Source of the DNA: Chitinasiproducens palmae
GTDB taxonomy: Bacteria; Pseudomonadota; Gammaproteobacteria; Burkholderiales; Burkholderiaceae
Assembly: GCF_900095735.1 (NCBI RefSeq)
Contig: NZ_FNLO01000006.1
Coordinates: 186,001-250,000 of the forward strand
Reading direction: 5' to 3'
DNA length: 64,000 nucleotides
Below are positions 8,708-18,128 of the stretch, one piece after another. The first letter of the stretch is position 1. Each line of letters begins with the position of its first letter. The translations under genes were made by a program, and so were the position numbers. The notes under the pieces were generated by a model that saw only the letters and a program-made list of their open reading frames with translations, did no database searches and was not told where the DNA came from.

Positions 8708-9670
8708 ATGTCATCTTTCAAAACCTTGTTCATTACTGGCGTCAGCAGTGGCTTCGGACGAGCATTGGCCGTGGCGGCGCTTGCGGCGGGTCACCGCGTC
8801 GTCGGCACCGTGCGAAGCGAATCGGCAGCGCAAGCGTTCGCGGCACTCGACTCCGCGCATGCCGTAGGCCGGGTGCTCGACGTGACCGATGTCGAGGCCA
8901 TCGACGCCGTCGTCGCCGACGTCGAGGCGAACGTCGGGCCGATCGATGTATTGGTGAACAACGCCGGCTACGGACACGAAGGCGTCGTCGAAGAAGCGCC
9001 GCTGTCCGAGTTGCGTCGACAGTTCGACGTCAACGTATTCGGCGCGGTGGCGATGATCAAGGCCGTGCTGCCCTACATGCGTTTGCGCCGACGCGGACAT
9101 GTGCTCAACATCACCTCGATGGGCGGTTTCATCACGATGCCCGGCATCGCATACTACTGCGGCAGCAAGTTCGCGCTGGAGGGCATTTCCGAGGCGCTCG
9201 GCAAGGAGGTGGGACAGTTTGGCATCCACGTCACCGCCGTTGCACCCGGTTCGTTTCGCACAGACTGGGCCGGGCGGTCAATGTCCCGCACGGCGCGCTC
9301 GATTGCCGACTATGACGCACTGTTCGATCCGATTCGCAAGGCACGTGAGGAAAAGAGCGGTAAGCAAATCGGTGATCCCAAAAAAGCCGCTCGCGCGATG
9401 CTGGCAGTGATCGACAGCGATGCGCCACCGGCGCACCTTCTGTTGGGCAGCGACGCATTCGCGCTGGTGCACGAAAAGCTGGCGACGCTGGCCGACGAAT
9501 ACCGCGCTTGGGAGGCGCTGACCCGCTCGACCGACGGCCGAGCGGATATGGCCGCGGAACGTTGTGCCGTGCGCGGCGCGTTGCGCGGGTCAGCACACCG
9601 TCTTCTCAACGCAACGTGCGAGCCTTCGAGGTTGTCGCGATCGCCGCCTCGGCGGCGTCGGCCACCTTGA
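8708..9670 (+). CDS. SDR oxidoreductase with unusual C-terminal tail overlapping the convergent gene
   Basis: This is a 320-residue SDR of the kind usually found beside AraC regulators. It has ITGVSSGFGRA at residues 10-20, NNAGYG near 85, Ser in NITSMGG, and Tyr/Lys in YYCGSK near 155-160. The family normally ends soon after the EYRAWEALTRSTD-type helix, giving about 275-280 residues. Here the frame runs on for some 40 low-complexity Arg/Pro/Ser-rich residues and 65 bases into the end of the convergent gene on the other strand. The tail may be a by-product of a rearrangement that removed the original stop. The SDR domain itself looks intact. Substrate unknown. Confidence 0.82.
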   Translation: MSSFKTLFITGVSSGFGRALAVAALAAGHRVVGTVRSESAAQAFAALDSAHAVGRVLDVTDVEAIDAVVADVEANVGPIDVLVNNAGYGHEGVVEEAPLSELRRQFDVNVFGAVAMIKAVLPYMRLRRRGHVLNITSMGGFITMPGIAYYCGSKFALEGISEALGKEVGQFGIHVTAVAPGSFRTDWAGRSMSRTARSIADYDALFDPIRKAREEKSGKQIGDPKKAARAMLAVIDSDAPPAHLLLGSDAFALVHEKLATLADEYRAWEALTRSTDGRADMAAERCAVRGALRGSAHRLLNATCEPSRLSRSPPRRRRPP

Positions 9671-10997
9671 GCGGTACCTCACCGATGCCCAGCGCGCGTT
9701 CGATCAGCAGGTCGTCCCCGTGTTGCGCGAGTTCGGCCTGCAGCTGGGCAAAGTCGCTGCACCAGAGGGTCTCGACGTCCTTGTCGCGCGCCAGGTCGCG
9801 CTCGGCGCTCAGCGCGACCGCGCGCACCTGCAGGCGGCTGGTCTGTGTCTGACCGCCAACCTCGATCGCATAGCCGGGCAACGACGCCTTGCCGACCACG
9901 ATGCGTCCGTCGCGGGCCCATGCGGTGCTCATCCCCTCGCGCACGTCGTAACCCAGTCGCGCCATGCCCTCGAGCACAGCCTGGCGCCGCGCTTGCGCGG
10001 CTTCACGCTGCTGCACGCGCGCAAGCGCGGCACGGCAATGCTCGATCAATTCCTCGATCGTATCCATTGTCACGGCACCGCCCAGCGCGTCGAGCCTGGC
10101 CAGCAGGGGCCCGGTGTCGTCGGACGCTCTGGCCCGCACTTCGGCGGCAAGTTCTTCGAGTTCGTCGATGGCCGAGCGATGCGCGCGCGCGCCGGCTACC
10201 GCGTCCGACAGGTCCAATGTCAGGCTGTCCAGCAGGAGATTGCGATGCGCGCCGGTCGGATGCGCCTCGATGTCACGCAGGCGGTCCGCGAAGCCGGCGG
10301 TCTCGGCGGCAGGCAGAAACACGTCGGCCTCGGCGATCTGCCGGTCCAGCCGCTCGAACGCCGGTTCGCGCGACAAGGCAAGATGGGCCGCCTGCCAGCT
10401 TTCAAAAGTCACGGACATCTGGCCGTCGGTCAGCTGTGCCGCGAGTTCGCGCTGCGCAGCGCTCGGTTCGGACGAACCTGCGGACAAGCTCGCGTCCGCC
10501 GGCGGACTCAATTGCGCGAAGCCCTGCGCCAGGACCGCATCCGTCTGCACCGCGTCGTCATGGCCTGCCTGTCCTTCGGCAATCGCCGCGATGCGCTCGA
10601 CAAGCGCGGCCGGCACTTCGAGGCGTCGGGACGCGAACGTATGGAGAAGCGTTTGCGCGCTGCTCCGGGCCTGCCGGCGACGGCGCTGCACACGTTCTGC
10701 GTGATCGACCGCGAGCGTGCGGCGACGTTCCAGATCGGCGCCGAGGAACGCCGTCTCGTCGGAAAGTTCGCGCTGGGCATCACGCAATGCGCGGATCGTC
10801 GCGTCCGTTGCAAGCAAGGTGGCGAGCGCGCGCCGACGCGCTTGCGTCGCCGCGATCTCGCCGTCGGCCAATTGTCCGAGGCCCTGTCCTTCCTTCGTCC
10901 AGGCCGCTATGGTGCGATCGAGACGGCGCAGCATCCTGTGGCAATCGGCGAGAACTTCCTCGCGCGTGACGATTCGCACGACCTTGGGCCCACTCAT
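9606..10997 (-). CDS. Coiled-coil protein of unknown function, fourth gene of the AAA/radical-SAM/helicase operon
   Basis: This is a 463-residue protein I do not recognise as a named family. Its N-terminal quarter (about residues 10-125) is rich in Arg, Ala, Leu and Glu with heptad-like spacing and should form a long coiled coil. A further helical stretch covers about 170-345. The last 110 residues form a distinct globular domain that includes LGYDVREGM, RLQVRAVAL and the ETLWCSDFAQL segment. There is no signal peptide, membrane helix or catalytic motif that I can see. The ATG overlaps the stop of the giant helicase gene by three bases, so the two are translationally coupled. It is likely a structural partner or substrate adaptor for that operon. 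Its 3' end overlaps the convergent SDR by 65 bases. Confidence 0.8.
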   Translation of the reverse strand: MSGPKVVRIVTREEVLADCHRMLRRLDRTIAAWTKEGQGLGQLADGEIAATQARRRALATLLATDATIRALRDAQRELSDETAFLGADLERRRTLAVDHAERVQRRRRQARSSAQTLLHTFASRRLEVPAALVERIAAIAEGQAGHDDAVQTDAVLAQGFAQLSPPADASLSAGSSEPSAAQRELAAQLTDGQMSVTFESWQAAHLALSREPAFERLDRQIAEADVFLPAAETAGFADRLRDIEAHPTGAHRNLLLDSLTLDLSDAVAGARAHRSAIDELEELAAEVRARASDDTGPLLARLDALGGAVTMDTIEELIEHCRAALARVQQREAAQARRQAVLEGMARLGYDVREGMSTAWARDGRIVVGKASLPGYAIEVGGQTQTSRLQVRAVALSAERDLARDKDVETLWCSDFAQLQAELAQHGDDLLIERALGIGEVPLKVADAAEAAIATTSKARTLR

Positions 10998-13900
10998 GCA
11001 ACGACCTCCGCGCCCAGAGCGGCCGAGACGGCCGCCTGCAGGCGAGCTTTTTCGATTTCAGGTTCGTGATACCACGCTTGCGACGACACCCTGTGGAGCC
11101 GTCCGATCGCCCGTTTCAGCACCGCTGGACGCCAGATTTCGCGTGCCCGTGCCTGCGTGAGCAGGCGGTGACGCGGCGCGTCGCATTCGATGCCAAGGGC
11201 GTACAGGCCGGTGCCCGGATCGGCTATCGCGAAATCCAGTCCGAAGGCGTCGTCCTCGTGCGTCACGACCGGCTCGGTGCCGAGCGACCGCAGGAAGGCG
11301 AGCACCTCGGCGGCGAAGCCGTCCCCCGTGGCAGCGCCGCGCAATTCCGTGCGTTCACGCTGCTGCGAGGCATGACCCAGCCGCCCGAGCAACGCGCGTC
11401 CACCTGCCAGTTCGCCGTCGGACATGGCGCGCGCATAGGCCATGTACGCCTGCAGGTAGTCGCGCGGTATCGCGGGGCCGCGCTGCGTGTCCAGCATATC
11501 GGAGATCAGCCCGATCGGCATCGACGTGACCAGCACGACTTTCTTGCGTGCGCGCGTGACCGCGACATTCAGGCGACGCTCGCCGCCTTGCTGTCCCAGT
11601 ACGCCGAAAAAGCGGCGAAACGCGCCCTGGCTGTTGCGGCCGAAGGTCGTCGAGAAAACGATGATGTCCCGCTCGTCGCCCTGGACGTTCTCGACGTTCT
11701 TCACGAAGACGGCCATGTCCTCGCCACCTTCCACCCGCTCGCGCTCCTCGCGGTAAGCCTGGCGAAACGCCTCGTCGCGTTCGGCTCGGAGCTTGAGTTG
11801 CTCCTCGATCAGGTCCGCCTGCTTGCGATTGAAGGTCACCACCCCGACCGACGGGCGTTCCCCGTACGGCGACCGCCACAGATCGGCGAGGTAGGCCACC
11901 ACGCGCGCCGCTTCGTCCGCATTGGTTTGCTGCTGGTACAGCCCGTCGACGGCGATCACTTCCAGGGGCTTGACGGCACGCACGGTGGCGTCGGGATGTC
12001 TGACCGGTATGCTCAGCGCGTTTTCATAGAATGCCGCGTTCGAGTAGGCGATCAACTCCCGGTATGCGGAGCGGTAATGGATCTGCAGCGTCGAGACCGG
12101 CAGCGCGGTGCGGGCCAGCTGAAGCAGGTCCGGGCAGTCCTTGATTTCACGCCGGTTCCAGGTCTCCTCGAAAAATGCCCGTTCTTCCTCGCTGGCCTCG
12201 TCGTCCGGCAGTTCACCGTCGAAAAGGCCGGTCTCGTCGCTGTCCACCTGACTCGAAAAGAATGCGGTGGGCGGCATCTGCTTCTCGTCGCCGCTGACGA
12301 TCGCACGACGGCCCCGGAACAGTGTCGGGATCGCGTACTCCACCGGCATCTGCGATGCCTCGTCGTACACCACCGCGTCGAACAACTGCGATCTCAACGG
12401 CAGCAGGCGGCTCGCCACGTCGGGATTCATCAGCCAGACTGGACGCAGCGCCATCAAGCCAAGCGGCGTGCCGAGTTCGACGAACTCGCGCAGTCGTCGT
12501 GCGCGTCGCCCGGTCAGGCGAGTGAGGTCTTCCCAACTGCGCGGCGCGCCCAACTTGTCTCGCGCAACGCCACGACGAAGCGCGTCACGGTTCGAAGCGC
12601 GCATGGCTTCGTCGGCAGCCGCGAGCGCCGCGATCTTGGCGGTCGTTTCGCTGCGGTCGAGCAGCAGTTCGGGAAAGGTCTGCTCGAAGCGCCGCTTCCA
12701 GCCGAGCCGCGCCTCGCGCCGGATCAAGCGGCGGACCGCGGCGTCGAGGTCGTCGGGAGGCACGCGTTCGAGCACTGCCTCGTGGCGTCGCAGCATGGCG
12801 AAGACCTGCAGCGCCTCGGCATCCAGGCGCTGCGCTCGCAGGCGGAATTGCTGGAATGCCGGAAGCGCCGGCAACGCGGCGGTTATCGGTGCCAGCGCAG
12901 GATGCGCTGCGGCATTGTCCTGCACCGCGCGTCGGCATGCGTCGGCGAACGCCGGCGTCAGCCAGTCCTGCAGCGCGGCCAGCGCGCGCAGGCTCCGTTC
13001 ACGCACGTGCTGGCGCACGAACGCTGTCTCGAAACCGTGCAGCAGAGCGTCGACCTGCCCGCGCTCACCGCTCAGTACTGCCGCGTCGAACGCCTCGCTG
13101 TGCGGCGCCAACGACAGCTGTCGAGCCCACCCGCCTACCGCTTTCAGCCGTTCGAAATCATGCCGGACGGCGTCGGCAAGCGCGGTGCCGTCGAGCGTGC
13201 CGCCAGCGTCCAGTTGCAGCGCCCGGCGCACGGCAGCCCATTCCGCCCGGCGCGGACGCCACTGCGCTTCGAGGTGCGCGACGGCCTGCAGTTGATGGAA
13301 TCGTTGCTCGGATCGGTCGCTGCCGGTCGAGCCGGCTTGCTCGGCAAATCGTCTGAGTTGCGCGCGCCGGATATAAGTCATCGGATTGAGCGCGCTCAGC
13401 CACGTCGTCGGCTTCGCCAGCCATGCGATGCGGGCCGCCAGCGTCTCGAATTCGCCGTCCGACAAGTTCGCCATCGCGGGCGACAGTGCCGCATGATAGG
13501 CGGTGGCATCGATCTGCCGCAGCGCATCGTGCAGCACCTGTAGCGTGGCGCATCGTTCGTCGCCGACGGTTCGGCTCTCGGCCGCGGGTCGGAACAGAGG
13601 CAGCCACCGCGCCAGACTCGCACGCGCGTCGTCGCTGAGGTCCAACAGCCGTTGCGCGTTCGCACTCAGCCATGCGCGCGCGGGTTCCGGATCGTCGAGG
13701 TCGAACGTGGCGGGATGCGCGGCGAGCGTGTCGGCGCGCAGTCGCTCCGCCTCCAGCAAGGCCGCAAAAGCGGCGTGAAACGCATCGAGTGTCGCGCGGT
13801 CGGTGGCAAAGGCTTGCAGGTTCTCAAGCGCACTCCCTTCGAACCTGGCGGGCAACCAGTAACGCACCAGCGGGGCGCATTGATCCTCGAGCGTGGTCAG

Positions 13901-16900
13901 CGCAGCGATGTCGAGTGCCGCCAGGCGTTCACGCAGCGCTGGCGCATCAAGCGGTGGCGCGCCTGCCTCCAGCGCGATCAGTTCGCCAAGCAGCGCACGG
14001 TAGCTGCGGCCGCTCGCCGGGTCCACCCTGTGCAGCGCTTCGTGCTGCCGGTCGAGTTCGCCTTCGAGGCTAGCGATGCGGGCGGCCGTCTGTTCGCGCT
14101 GGCGAGACCAATCGTATTCGGCTGGCGGCCCCTTGAAGAGCATCTCCAATTGTTCGCGCACGGCGCGAATGGTTGGTTCGCGATCGCGATTGATGTCGTT
14201 GACCATCACGATGCGCTCGCCCAGTCCCTCCGCGATCAGCCGCTTGTGCACCACTTCCAGCGCAGCGTGCTTCTGGCAAACGATCAACAGGCTCTTGCCG
14301 TTGCCGATCGCGTCGGCCACCATGTTGACGATCGTCTGGCTCTTGCCGGTCCCGGGTGGACCTTCCACGACCAGACCGGAACCATTGCGTGCCTGGAAGA
14401 CGGCGGCTTCCTGCGACGGATCGCTCGCCACGGTGAGATAGCGGTCGCGCTCGGCAGGTGCGCCGTTCTCGATTGCCTGCGCAGCGTCGTTCGATGTCAA
14501 GCGGAGCATCGCTTCGAGCGCGGTTCCAGCGGGCGACAGCATCTTCAGTTGCCGCAGGTCCTCGCCCACGGCCTGCCCGATGAATGTCACATGGAACAGT
14601 ACCGCCGCGCATGCCAGCCGCATTTCGCCGGCGGGCAGTTCGAGCGAGGCGGGCGGCAGGGCCGCCAACTGCCGCCCCTCGGCGGCGGCGAGCATGCCGA
14701 ACGCATCCATCACGTCGGCCAATTTCAACGCCGAACGGCCGAGCACGTCGTCGCCGGCGCTTCGCCAGGCCTTCAGCCTCTCCGCTCCGAGCAGCCCTTC
14801 GAGCGCCGGATTCAGCCGCACTTCCTCTCGTTCGCCGTCGAACGCGAGCGCGGCCTGACCACGCGTTCCGGGCTCCATCAGCAGTTCGACCGGCCACAGC
14901 AAAACGGGCGCGATGCGCGTCCGGGTCGTGCTGCGCTGATCCTTGTAGAGCAGGAACGGGAAACCGAGATAGAGGCCGTCGATGCCGGTGTCGCGTTTAT
15001 AGAGCGTGGTCTGCCGATACAGCGTGTTGAAGCGGCCATCGAGCACGCCATTCGCGTCGAAGACCGCCGGATCGATCGGCACCGAGCGGGCGTTGCGTTG
15101 CAGCAGGTGCTCGAGCAGCGCGGTGCCGGTGTGGCGGCCGCCGTGCAACTCGTTGAGATCGATGCGGCCCGTGGTCCGACCGATCGTCATGCGCACCAGC
15201 GGCCCGCGCAGGACCGCTGTTGCCACTTTCTTTTCAAAAAAGTCGAGGATCTGCGTCACGTACTGCTGTTTCTGCGGCTCCAACCATTGTTCGGCGGGCA
15301 CGGACAGCAGAACGGCAACCTCGTGCAACGGCAAACGGCGCTCGAGCCGGAAGCGTTCGGCCCAGCCGTCGATGGTCGGGCTGCCCGTGCGAGCGAAACC
15401 CGCGATGCGCTGATCGACGAGGCGGAACAGCTCGGCGCGTGGCAGCGCCAACGCCTGTCGCGCCGTGTCGGCGTCGAACGCGAGCACCTGTTCGTGCTCG
15501 GCCAGCGCAGTCGCCTGTTGCACAATCTCGTCGACCGAGCGGTATTGGCTGGTTGCCGCGCTCAGCAGGATGATGAGATCTTCCTCGCTGATCACCCGCC
15601 GCTCCGCCAGCGACAGCAGACCGGGATGATCGGAGTCGGGCAGCAAGGTCCTGCGCGCTTCCCACTGTGCCGCCAGCCGCGCGCGCGAGGTCGAGAGCAG
15701 CGCAATGCGCAACGTCTCTTCGTCGAGTTCGATACCGTGGTTGCGCGCGCGCAGCCGTACCTCGTCGGCGCGTGCCTGCAGCCGGGACAGCCAGGTTTCC
15801 GTTTGCAGCCGCTGCAGGAAGCCCGGCACGGGGCCGCTCACCAGTCCATAGCCGTCGATTGGATGCTGCAGCAGCCAGCCCGGCGTTACGATCTCGCCGC
15901 GCAGGATCAGCGGAATTTCAGGATTGAGCAGCTTGAGGGCGACCATCAGGCGAACGTCGTCATCGACGCCGTCGAGCTGGGCCGCCTGGCGCAGGCCTGC
16001 CAGCGCCTGCGGCGCGACTCCGGCCTGTTCGGCCCAAGTCGCCAGCACGCCACGTAGCAGATGGTCGCGTGCTTCGTCCCAATTATCGCGCTCGGCGGCG
16101 GCCAGCGCAGCGACGGTCGGCTTATGGTAGCTCCGACCGCCAAGACTGAGCTCCGCGCCCTCCGTGCTGTCCGCATCGGAAGCCGCCGCTGACGGCGCGT
16201 CGACCGGTTCGCCAGCCAGCCAGGCATGCACCTGTGGCCACTGCCACCGCTGGTGCCGATCGCGCGCAAGCAGACCGCGCAGCAGCAGATTCAGCGACGG
16301 ATCGAGTTCGTCGGGCAGCGACACGCCGTTGGCGAGGACATGGATCAGGAAGGCGCGCGGGTGCACACCTTCGAAGCAGCGGCCCTCGGTGATCTGTTCG
16401 AGCAGAACCATCCCCAGGCTCCACCAGTCGGAAGCCGCCGCCACGCCGCCGGCAATGGCTTCGGGCGCCATGTATCGCGTGGTTTCGAGCGGCGAGACGA
16501 TGTCGAGATCGAACTCCGACAACCGCGCCGAGCCGAAACCGCTGATGACCAGATCGAGCGGCTGTTCGCTACGAACCAACAGCGTGCCGGGCCGCAGATC
16601 GCGGTGGCGCAGTCCCACTTCCGAGAATGCGTGCAGCGCCTGCCCGAGTTCGTCGACCACGCGGTGCAGCGTCGCGGTGTCGCGCAACGCGATGCCAAGG
16701 TCGGCGAGCGTCCCGCCGCTCATCTCTTCCGCGACCTCATATGCGCGGTTGTCCCAGCGCCCGGTTGCAAGAATCTCCGGGACATGCTCGCGCGGCAGGC
16801 GTCTCAACACGTCGTAGACCGACGGATCGGGCTCCGCGCCGGCGCGGTAAAGCGTGAGGACTGCCTGCCTGCCGGTGTCGCGATGCCGGGCCAGATAACG

Positions 16901-17464
16901 TTCGCGCACGCCGTCGGTACTGGCGATCTGGCGCAGCAACCGCCAGCCGTCGATCTGCGTTTCGCCCGCCGCGGCGGCATCGGTGCTCGCGATTGCAGCG
17001 GCGTCCGCCCGCGACACCGTCGAGCGCGCGGCGGGCTCGCTCGCCTGCGCGCTTGACGGTGTCGGTGACGGATCGCCGCCGCACACCAGGCAGAGCAGAT
17101 CGCCGGCGTGCATTGGATGGCCATTCACGCAGTGCAACCCGGCACCATCGTCCGCGGTGACGGCGACTGCCGCATCGTCACGAGTGGCAGCGTGCTCGTC
17201 GCCGCCCGCTGGCGTGCGGGGAGTCGAAACGTGCTGCGTACCGGCTGCGCCGCCGCCTGCGGGCGCTTCCGCGCCGGCCCGGCGTTCCGCCGCGGCCACG
17301 GTCTCGACCGTGGCCACCTCGCGCGGCCGCCAGCCATGCTCGCGGATCGCCACATTCGACAGGTCCCAGTTGCACGGCGCGCCGTCTACCGTGCCCTCGC
17401 AGTACCATTCCTGCACAGACCGCTCGGTCTTGCAATTGGGGCAAAAACGCATCATTGCGGACAT
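10994..17464 (-). CDS. Giant zinc-ribbon / degenerate kinase / SF1 helicase / endonuclease-like protein
   Basis: This protein has about 2156 residues. Visible parts in order: zinc ribbon 1 (C8, C11, C22, C31); a linker; a second Cys cluster (C112, C125, C128); a Ser/Thr-kinase fold at about 172-418; a long helical region; an SF1 (COG1112/UPF1-like) helicase with Walker A GPPGTGKSQ at about 1035 and Walker B YDEAS near 1700, then GDEKQMPP, HYRS and a final NVAVTRARKK; and a C-terminal PD-(D/E)XK-like domain with FGLDFAIAD and GIECD near 2072-2092, as in REase_MTES_1575-type tails. The kinase keeps HRD and APE but has GFG for DFG and no obvious VAxK lysine, so it is probably a pseudokinase. The start at 17464 follows an AGGTGA ribosome site. 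A longer frame into the upstream gene is rejected. Helicase plus nuclease suggests nucleic-acid targeting; that role is inference. Confidence 0.85.
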   Translation of the reverse strand: MSAMMRFCPNCKTERSVQEWYCEGTVDGAPCNWDLSNVAIREHGWRPREVATVETVAAAERRAGAEAPAGGGAAGTQHVSTPRTPAGGDEHAATRDDAAVAVTADDGAGLHCVNGHPMHAGDLLCLVCGGDPSPTPSSAQASEPAARSTVSRADAAAIASTDAAAAGETQIDGWRLLRQIASTDGVRERYLARHRDTGRQAVLTLYRAGAEPDPSVYDVLRRLPREHVPEILATGRWDNRAYEVAEEMSGGTLADLGIALRDTATLHRVVDELGQALHAFSEVGLRHRDLRPGTLLVRSEQPLDLVISGFGSARLSEFDLDIVSPLETTRYMAPEAIAGGVAAASDWWSLGMVLLEQITEGRCFEGVHPRAFLIHVLANGVSLPDELDPSLNLLLRGLLARDRHQRWQWPQVHAWLAGEPVDAPSAAASDADSTEGAELSLGGRSYHKPTVAALAAAERDNWDEARDHLLRGVLATWAEQAGVAPQALAGLRQAAQLDGVDDDVRLMVALKLLNPEIPLILRGEIVTPGWLLQHPIDGYGLVSGPVPGFLQRLQTETWLSRLQARADEVRLRARNHGIELDEETLRIALLSTSRARLAAQWEARRTLLPDSDHPGLLSLAERRVISEEDLIILLSAATSQYRSVDEIVQQATALAEHEQVLAFDADTARQALALPRAELFRLVDQRIAGFARTGSPTIDGWAERFRLERRLPLHEVAVLLSVPAEQWLEPQKQQYVTQILDFFEKKVATAVLRGPLVRMTIGRTTGRIDLNELHGGRHTGTALLEHLLQRNARSVPIDPAVFDANGVLDGRFNTLYRQTTLYKRDTGIDGLYLGFPFLLYKDQRSTTRTRIAPVLLWPVELLMEPGTRGQAALAFDGEREEVRLNPALEGLLGAERLKAWRSAGDDVLGRSALKLADVMDAFGMLAAAEGRQLAALPPASLELPAGEMRLACAAVLFHVTFIGQAVGEDLRQLKMLSPAGTALEAMLRLTSNDAAQAIENGAPAERDRYLTVASDPSQEAAVFQARNGSGLVVEGPPGTGKSQTIVNMVADAIGNGKSLLIVCQKHAALEVVHKRLIAEGLGERIVMVNDINRDREPTIRAVREQLEMLFKGPPAEYDWSRQREQTAARIASLEGELDRQHEALHRVDPASGRSYRALLGELIALEAGAPPLDAPALRERLAALDIAALTTLEDQCAPLVRYWLPARFEGSALENLQAFATDRATLDAFHAAFAALLEAERLRADTLAAHPATFDLDDPEPARAWLSANAQRLLDLSDDARASLARWLPLFRPAAESRTVGDERCATLQVLHDALRQIDATAYHAALSPAMANLSDGEFETLAARIAWLAKPTTWLSALNPMTYIRRAQLRRFAEQAGSTGSDRSEQRFHQLQAVAHLEAQWRPRRAEWAAVRRALQLDAGGTLDGTALADAVRHDFERLKAVGGWARQLSLAPHSEAFDAAVLSGERGQVDALLHGFETAFVRQHVRERSLRALAALQDWLTPAFADACRRAVQDNAAAHPALAPITAALPALPAFQQFRLRAQRLDAEALQVFAMLRRHEAVLERVPPDDLDAAVRRLIRREARLGWKRRFEQTFPELLLDRSETTAKIAALAAADEAMRASNRDALRRGVARDKLGAPRSWEDLTRLTGRRARRLREFVELGTPLGLMALRPVWLMNPDVASRLLPLRSQLFDAVVYDEASQMPVEYAIPTLFRGRRAIVSGDEKQMPPTAFFSSQVDSDETGLFDGELPDDEASEEERAFFEETWNRREIKDCPDLLQLARTALPVSTLQIHYRSAYRELIAYSNAAFYENALSIPVRHPDATVRAVKPLEVIAVDGLYQQQTNADEAARVVAYLADLWRSPYGERPSVGVVTFNRKQADLIEEQLKLRAERDEAFRQAYREERERVEGGEDMAVFVKNVENVQGDERDIIVFSTTFGRNSQGAFRRFFGVLGQQGGERRLNVAVTRARKKVVLVTSMPIGLISDMLDTQRGPAIPRDYLQAYMAYARAMSDGELAGGRALLGRLGHASQQRERTELRGAATGDGFAAEVLAFLRSLGTEPVVTHEDDAFGLDFAIADPGTGLYALGIECDAPRHRLLTQARAREIWRPAVLKRAIGRLHRVSSQAWYHEPEIEKARLQAAVSAALGAEVVA

Positions 17465-17474
17465 GTCCGGTCTG

Positions 17475-18125
17475 TCACCTGCGCGCCTTGTCGGCGCTGA
17501 TCTGGACCCGATGGCCCTGTTGATTGAGTAGGTCGCGGAGTCGATTGAAATCGCCTCGCGCGGGGATGCCCGCAAACCACACACTGCCGTCGTCGTCGAA
17601 CATCGCGTCCAGCGCACGGTCCACGCCGGCACGCCGACGTTCGTAGCTCGCCAGCCGCGCCTGCCCCAACGGTGTCAACAGATGCAGGCGCTGGTTGTCG
17701 CTGCCGCGCAGCGCGAGCGACTGCGGCGTGTCGATCTCGAACGGATCCGACACGAGCGCGTCGATCAAGCCTTCGGCGCGAGCCAGCGTGGCGGCAATCG
17801 ACTCGATCGGATGACCGCTGTAGACAAGCACGTCGCGCTGCGCGGCGCCGGGCGCCGCACGCAACGCAGCGAGGAGGGCAAGCAGCGCCTCCGGTTGATC
17901 GAATGGTTCGCCGCCGGAGACAGTGACGCCGCTTGCGTGAGGCAACCAACTGTCGAGCTGGGCCAGCACATCGGCCACGCGCGTCATGCGTCCGTGCTCG
18001 GACCATGTGTCCGCCGAAATGCAGCCGGGGCACCGGATGCTACAACCCTGCAACCAAATGCCGATGCGTTGCCCCGGCCCCAAGGTGGTCACCGGGAAAT
18101 GCAAACGTGACAGGCGGATGTCCAT
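17475..18125 (-). CDS. Small radical-SAM protein, NrdG/activating-enzyme type
   Basis: This is a 216-residue radical SAM enzyme. The [4Fe-4S] motif is CSIRCPGC (C28, C32, C35; CX3CX2C), and the SAM-binding GGE motif is SGGEPF near residue 82. Length and opening (LGPGQRIGIWLQGC) match anaerobic ribonucleotide-reductase activases and similar glycyl-radical-enzyme activases. No glycyl radical enzyme lies in the window, so its partner or substrate must be something else, possibly another member of this operon. It starts three bases after the AAA+ gene stop and ends ten bases before the giant helicase gene, firmly inside one transcription unit. A radical-SAM enzyme in a helicase/nuclease operon is the most unusual element of the locus. 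Confidence 0.85.
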   Translation of the reverse strand: MDIRLSRLHFPVTTLGPGQRIGIWLQGCSIRCPGCISADTWSEHGRMTRVADVLAQLDSWLPHASGVTVSGGEPFDQPEALLALLAALRAAPGAAQRDVLVYSGHPIESIAATLARAEGLIDALVSDPFEIDTPQSLALRGSDNQRLHLLTPLGQARLASYERRRAGVDRALDAMFDDDGSVWFAGIPARGDFNRLRDLLNQQGHRVQISADKARR

Positions 18126-18128
18126 CGG

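Noticed and set aside
9564-16057. Long + strand open frames (up to about 825 codons) opposite the giant gene
   Set aside because: They are antisense shadows caused by high GC; they show no domain or motif while the minus strand encodes clear protein families.
17465-17632. Longer start of the giant helicase gene inside the radical-SAM gene
   Set aside because: Residues before the zinc ribbon read as antifunctional shadow sequence; an AGGTGA ribosome site precedes the ATG at 17464.
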